Below, one piece after another: positions 61,036-64,000 of a stretch of DNA of 64,000 nucleotides (position 1 is the stretch's first letter; every line of letters begins with the position of its first letter). The stretch comes from Siccirubricoccus phaeus (lineage in GTDB: Bacteria > Pseudomonadota > Alphaproteobacteria > Acetobacterales > Acetobacteraceae). The position numbers and the translations under genes were made by a program. The stretch is taken from positions 124,001 through 188,000 of the forward strand of contig NZ_SRXO01000008.1 in the NCBI RefSeq assembly GCF_008360935.1, in the 5' to 3' direction. The notes below the pieces were generated by a model. It did not search any database. It was not told the origin of the DNA and worked only from the letters and a program-made list of their open reading frames with translations.

Positions 61036-61818
61036 TCAGCGGCCGCGGAAGACCGGTGGGCGCTTCTCCAGGAAGGCCCGCATCGCCTCCCGGCTGTCTT
61101 CGTAGGTAGAGAGCTGCGCCGTCATCTCCTGTTCGAAGCGATAGCCGTCGCGCAGGCTGGACCATTCGATGGTGTTGGCCGTGTGCTTGGCCAGGCGCGT
61201 GGCGATGGGGCTCTTCGAGGCGATGTCGCGGGCCATGGCCAGCGCCGTCGGCAGCAGCTCCGCGGGCGGCAGCACGGCCTCGACGATGCCGAGGCGGTAG
61301 AGCTCCGCGGCCGGGACGCGGTAGCCGGTGAACATCATGCGCCGCAGGGTGGAATGGCCGAAGAGCCGCATGGCATGGCGCCCGCCGCCCATCAGCCCGA
61401 CATCGATTTCCGGCAGGCCGAGCACCGCGGTCTCGGAGGCGAAGAGGATGTCGCAGGAGGCGACCAGGGCCAGACCGGCGCCGAGTGCGGCGCCATTCAC
61501 TGCGCCGATCACCGGCTTCCGGCACTCATAGACCGAATTATAGCATTCCCGCGCCCGGCGCAGGTGCTGCAACCCGTCCCCCGGCTGGCGGGTGGCGGCA
61601 CCGGCGGCGCGGTCCTTCAGATCGGCGCCGGCGGAGAAGACGCGGCCAGCGCCGGTCAGCACGGCGCAACGTATGTCGTCCCGTTCGCCGATGCGGTCGA
61701 AGGCCAGGGCCATCTCCTCGTTGAACTGCCTCCCCTGGGCGTTCACCGGCGGGGCATCCATGGTGACGAGGGCGACGTGGTCCTCCACCGTCACCTTGAT
61801 GAGCTGCAGGTCGTCCAT
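61036..61818 (-). CDS. Enoyl-CoA hydratase/isomerase family protein
   Basis: A 260-residue crotonase-fold enzyme: VTMDAPPVNAQGRQFNEEMA, GAGRVFSAGADLKDRAAG (oxyanion hole), RKPVIGAVNGAALGAGLALV (second oxyanion element), and LGLPEIDVGLMGGGRHAMRL. Acts on acyl-CoA esters; substrate unspecified. Start ATG 61818 behind GGAGAAACGCC. The upstream flank is the second MITE-like element. Confidence 0.92.
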   Translation of the reverse strand: MDDLQLIKVTVEDHVALVTMDAPPVNAQGRQFNEEMALAFDRIGERDDIRCAVLTGAGRVFSAGADLKDRAAGAATRQPGDGLQHLRRARECYNSVYECRKPVIGAVNGAALGAGLALVASCDILFASETAVLGLPEIDVGLMGGGRHAMRLFGHSTLRRMMFTGYRVPAAELYRLGIVEAVLPPAELLPTALAMARDIASKSPIATRLAKHTANTIEWSSLRDGYRFEQEMTAQLSTYEDSREAMRAFLEKRPPVFRGR

Positions 61819-61846
61819 GGCGTTTCTCCTCTTCCGGCGGTGCGGC

Positions 61847-61977
61847 CTGTGTCCCGCCCGCGAAGTTCGCCGCCAGCGGCGGCCAACGGAGCGGACCGGC
61901 AGGCCGCTGAAAATAGAGCTGGTGGTCCGAGCCGAAGGGCGCCGCGGAGGCGGCGAACTGCGGAAGCGGGACACTAG
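61847..61977 (-). mobile_element. MITE-like element, copy 2
   Basis: A 131-base non-coding element with clear terminal inverted repeats: the left end GTGTCCCGC..GCGA-AGTTCGCCGCC matches the reverse of the right end GGCGGCGAACT..GCGGGACAC at about 20 of 26 positions. It is the reverse complement of the element at 6689-6810. It separates the enoyl-CoA hydratase from serB. No transposase in the window. Confidence 0.65.
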
Positions 61978-62005
61978 CGATGGGCGGCGCCACGTCGAGA
62001 GGGGA

Positions 62006-62899
62006 TCAGCCCGGTAGGATCTCCGTCGCGCGGTAGCCCTGGAAGAACAGCAGGGTGCGCAGATCCGTATGGTCCACCCGCGCCCGGGCGGCGGCGGCAA
62101 CCACCGGCTTGGCCCGGAAGGCGACGCCAAGGCCGGCGGCCTGGATCATCGCCAGGTCGTTGGCCCCATCGCCCACCGTCAGGGCGGCGGAAAGCGGCAG
62201 CCGCAGCTCCGCCGCCAGCCGCTTCAGCGTCGCCAGCTTGGCGTCGCGGTCGAGGATCGGCTCCGCCACCTTGCCGGTCAGCTTGCCATCCGCCACCAGC
62301 AGGGTGTTGGAGTAATGCGCATGGAAGCCGAGCTTTTCCGCCACGCGGCCGGTGAAGAAGGTGAAGCCGCCGGAGACGATGGCGCAATGCGCGCCATGCG
62401 CCCGCATGGTCGCGACCAGGGCGGCGGCGCCGGGGGTGATGCGGGTCTCGGCCCAGGTGCGGTCCAGCGCCTCGGTGCCGAGGCCCTGCAGCATGCCGAC
62501 GCGCTCGATCAGCGCCTGGCGGAAATCCAGCTCGCCATTCATGGAGCGGCGGGTGATCTCGGCGATCTTTTCCTTCAGCCCGGCATAGGCGGCCAGCTCG
62601 TCCAGCGTCTCGCTGGCGACGATGGTGCTGTCCATATCGGCCAGCAGCAGGGATTTGCGGCGGCCCTCGGCGGGCTGGGCGTAGAGGTCGATGGCGGCGC
62701 CGGCGAGGGCGTGGCGCGCGGCCTCCATCGCCTGGTCGGCGGCGAGGCCGGTGAAGGGCAGGTCCGCCGCCTCTCCCGGCGCCAGCCAGTCCGGCGTGCC
62801 GGGCACGGCGCCCAGCGCCTCCAGCGCGCTGCGGAGGCGGGCGAGGTCCGGCGCGGCGAGGCCGCCCGGGGGGGCGGCGAGGGTGAGGATCTGGGACAT
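62006..62899 (-). CDS. serB: Phosphoserine phosphatase
   Basis: Last step of serine synthesis. 297 residues. An N-terminal ACT-like region (about 1-75) is followed by the HAD phosphatase with LLLADMDSTIVASETLDELA (nucleophile Asp), HCAIVSGGFTFFTGRVAEKL, and TVGDGANDLAMIQAAGLGVA. ATG 62899. Divergent from miaA with only 29 bases between, so the promoters overlap. Confidence 0.95.
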   Translation of the reverse strand: MSQILTLAAPPGGLAAPDLARLRSALEALGAVPGTPDWLAPGEAADLPFTGLAADQAMEAARHALAGAAIDLYAQPAEGRRKSLLLADMDSTIVASETLDELAAYAGLKEKIAEITRRSMNGELDFRQALIERVGMLQGLGTEALDRTWAETRITPGAAALVATMRAHGAHCAIVSGGFTFFTGRVAEKLGFHAHYSNTLLVADGKLTGKVAEPILDRDAKLATLKRLAAELRLPLSAALTVGDGANDLAMIQAAGLGVAFRAKPVVAAAARARVDHTDLRTLLFFQGYRATEILPG

Positions 62900-62928
62900 G
62901 GCGCGGCGGATATGCCGGGGGGGCGGGC

Positions 62929-63870
62929 GTGACGCAACCGCTGGCCCTGCTGGTGGCGGGCCCGACCGCCAGCGGCAAGTCGGCCTTGGCCCTGGCGCTG
63001 GCCGAGCGCTTCGGCGGCACCATCATCAATGCGGATTCCATGCAGCTCTACCGGGAGCTGCGACTGCTGACGGCGCGGCCGACCCCGGAGGAGGAGGCGA
63101 GGGTGCCGCATCGCCTCTATGGCGTGCGGCCGGCGGCGGCGGCGGCGAGCGCCGCCTGGTGGCGGGAGCAGGCGCTGGCGGCGATGGCGGCGGCGCGCTT
63201 TCCCATCCTGTGCGGCGGCACCGGCCTCTATTTCGCCGCGCTCCGCCAGGGGCTTGCGGCCATTCCGCCGGTGCCGGGCTGGGCGCGGGAAGAGGCGCGC
63301 AGCCTGCTGGCGGCGGAAGGCCCGGCGGCGCTGCATGCCAGGCTGGACGCGGAGACCGCCGCCACGCTGCGGCCGAGCGACAGCCAGCGCATTGCCCGCG
63401 CCTATGAGGTGTGGCGTGGCACCAGGCGCGGCCTGGTGGCCTGGCAGGAGGTGGCGCCCAACGCGCCGCCGGCGCCCTATCGCTTCGCCGCCATCCTGCT
63501 GGATCCGCCGCGGGAGGCGTTGCGGGCGGCGATCATCCGCCGCTTCGATGCCATGCTGGCGGGCGGCGCGATCGAGGAAGTGCGGGCATTGGTGGCGTTG
63601 GGCCTCGACCCCGCCCTGCCGGCGATGCGCGCGCATGGGGTGCCGGAGCTGGCGGCCTACCTCACCGGGGGGATGAGCCTGGAGGCGGCGCGGGAGCGGG
63701 CGGTGCTGAACACCGGCCAGTACACCAAGCGCCAGGCCACCTGGTTCCGCCACCATCCTTTGGCCGATACGCAGGACACGCATATCATCCATGCGCGTAT
63801 CGGGGGCTTGGCGCAATTTCCGGAAAGAGAAATAGAGAAAATCTTCGCATTTGTTGAGGGGCGGCGTTGA
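62929..63870 (+). CDS. miaA: tRNA dimethylallyltransferase, GTG start
   Basis: It prenylates A37 of tRNAs reading UNN codons. 313 residues: LLVAGPTASGKSALALALAE (P-loop), IINADSMQLYRELRLLTARP, PILCGGTGLYFAALRQGL, SDSQRIARAYEVWRGTRRG, VLNTGQYTKRQATWFRHH (tRNA-binding motif QYTKRQ). The GTG at 62929 gives the family N-terminus MTQPLALLVAG and is preceded by a G-rich stretch; no ATG is nearby in frame. The C-terminal tail is AT-rich for this region. Confidence 0.95.
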   Translation: MTQPLALLVAGPTASGKSALALALAERFGGTIINADSMQLYRELRLLTARPTPEEEARVPHRLYGVRPAAAAASAAWWREQALAAMAAARFPILCGGTGLYFAALRQGLAAIPPVPGWAREEARSLLAAEGPAALHARLDAETAATLRPSDSQRIARAYEVWRGTRRGLVAWQEVAPNAPPAPYRFAAILLDPPREALRAAIIRRFDAMLAGGAIEEVRALVALGLDPALPAMRAHGVPELAAYLTGGMSLEAARERAVLNTGQYTKRQATWFRHHPLADTQDTHIIHARIGGLAQFPEREIEKIFAFVEGRR

Positions 63871-63904
63871 CGTGCTGCGGCGCGGGGGCTAACCACCTTA
63901 ACCT

Positions 63905-63933
63905 CGCCGCGGCCGGGCTCTCCCGGCGCGGCG
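63905..63933. terminator. Hairpin between miaA and the last gene
   Basis: A 12-base stem with one bulge (CGCCGCGgCCGGG/CCCGGCGCGGCG) and a CTCT loop, followed by AATTGTTT. It may terminate miaA or act as an attenuator for the gene starting at 63956. Confidence 0.45.
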
Positions 63934-63955
63934 AATTGTTTCAGGGAAACCGCCC

Positions 63956-64000
63956 ATGTCCACCAACGCCCAGACGAAGACCGAGGCCCGCACCATGACC
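63956..64000 (+). CDS. Start of a gene running off the window (possibly ilvB)
   Basis: The ATG at 63956 is preceded by CAGGGAAA and opens a frame of 15 codons (MSTNAQTKTEARTMT) to the end. Too short to identify. In several alphaproteobacteria I recall serB-miaA being next to the acetolactate synthase genes ilvB/ilvH, and a polar, Thr-rich N-terminus would fit an ilvB start. That is a guess from gene order. Confidence 0.45.
   Translation, partial: MSTNAQTKTEARTMT

Overview
The window reads as chromosome of a high-GC alphaproteobacterium, most likely of the Acetobacteraceae (Roseomonas-like). The grounds are: very GC-rich codons throughout; many ATGA start/stop overlaps; two alphaproteobacterial-type LexA boxes (GTTC-N7-GTTC); Kdo lipopolysaccharide genes; and many orphan Bug/TctC and family-5 solute-binding proteins, LLM-class flavin oxidoreductases and catabolic enzymes. 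The genus is inference.

Layout. (1) 1-5970 looks like one end of a genomic island. It holds an SOS-type operon (a 148-residue unknown followed by the error-prone polymerase dnaE2, under a LexA box), a twice-frameshifted SRAP pseudogene, and a tyrosine integrase lying against the 3' end of tRNA-Thr(GGT). (2) 5970-11800 is accessory: a small lipoprotein, a MITE-like element, a DUF6065 protein preceded by a 65-residue peptide with three repeats and its own LexA-like box, a frameshifted small gene, a BTAD/TolB/TPR regulator, a broken P-loop kinase and an HD protein. (3) 11900-26070 is mostly small-molecule metabolism and transport: two Bug proteins, a PanE-like reductase, LLM oxidoreductases, RidA, an APC permease, an SDR, an EamA exporter, an M20 peptidase, an amine oxidase and an MBL hydrolase. 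(4) 26300-32310 is cell surface: kdsA-kdsB-kdsD for Kdo, then one unknown and two polysaccharide pyruvyl-transferase-like genes. (5) 32570-36435 is the protocatechuate branch of the beta-ketoadipate pathway: a pcaDC fusion, pcaH, pcaG and pcaB. (6) 36800-41700 holds cobA, a TRAP transporter and dgoK. (7) 41800-61820 mixes stress, uptake and oxidation genes: a universal stress protein, a beta-propeller, monooxygenases, two peptide-type binding proteins, a creatininase-like protein, an endonuclease/GDPD fusion, GntR and Lrp regulators, a cysteine-dioxygenase-like protein, an adenylate cyclase and an enoyl-CoA hydratase. (8) The right end is core: serB, miaA and the start of another gene, perhaps ilvB.

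Three families of intergenic repeats recur. The first is a ~165-bp double-hairpin element (copies near 36.5, 40.7 and 56.6 kb and a half copy near 21.3 kb). The second is a ~90-bp GC-rich palindrome (26.1 and 54.0 kb). The third is a ~125-bp element with inverted ends (6.7 and 61.9 kb). Several of them touch gene ends.

The most interesting unit is the minus-strand pair at 6807-7971. A well-initiated 65-residue peptide carries three copies of a motif close to DAGxVRxxAGMxR. It sits behind a LexA-like site and is followed by a DUF6065 protein. I can argue for a DNA-damage-linked peptide/partner system but cannot prove it from sequence alone.
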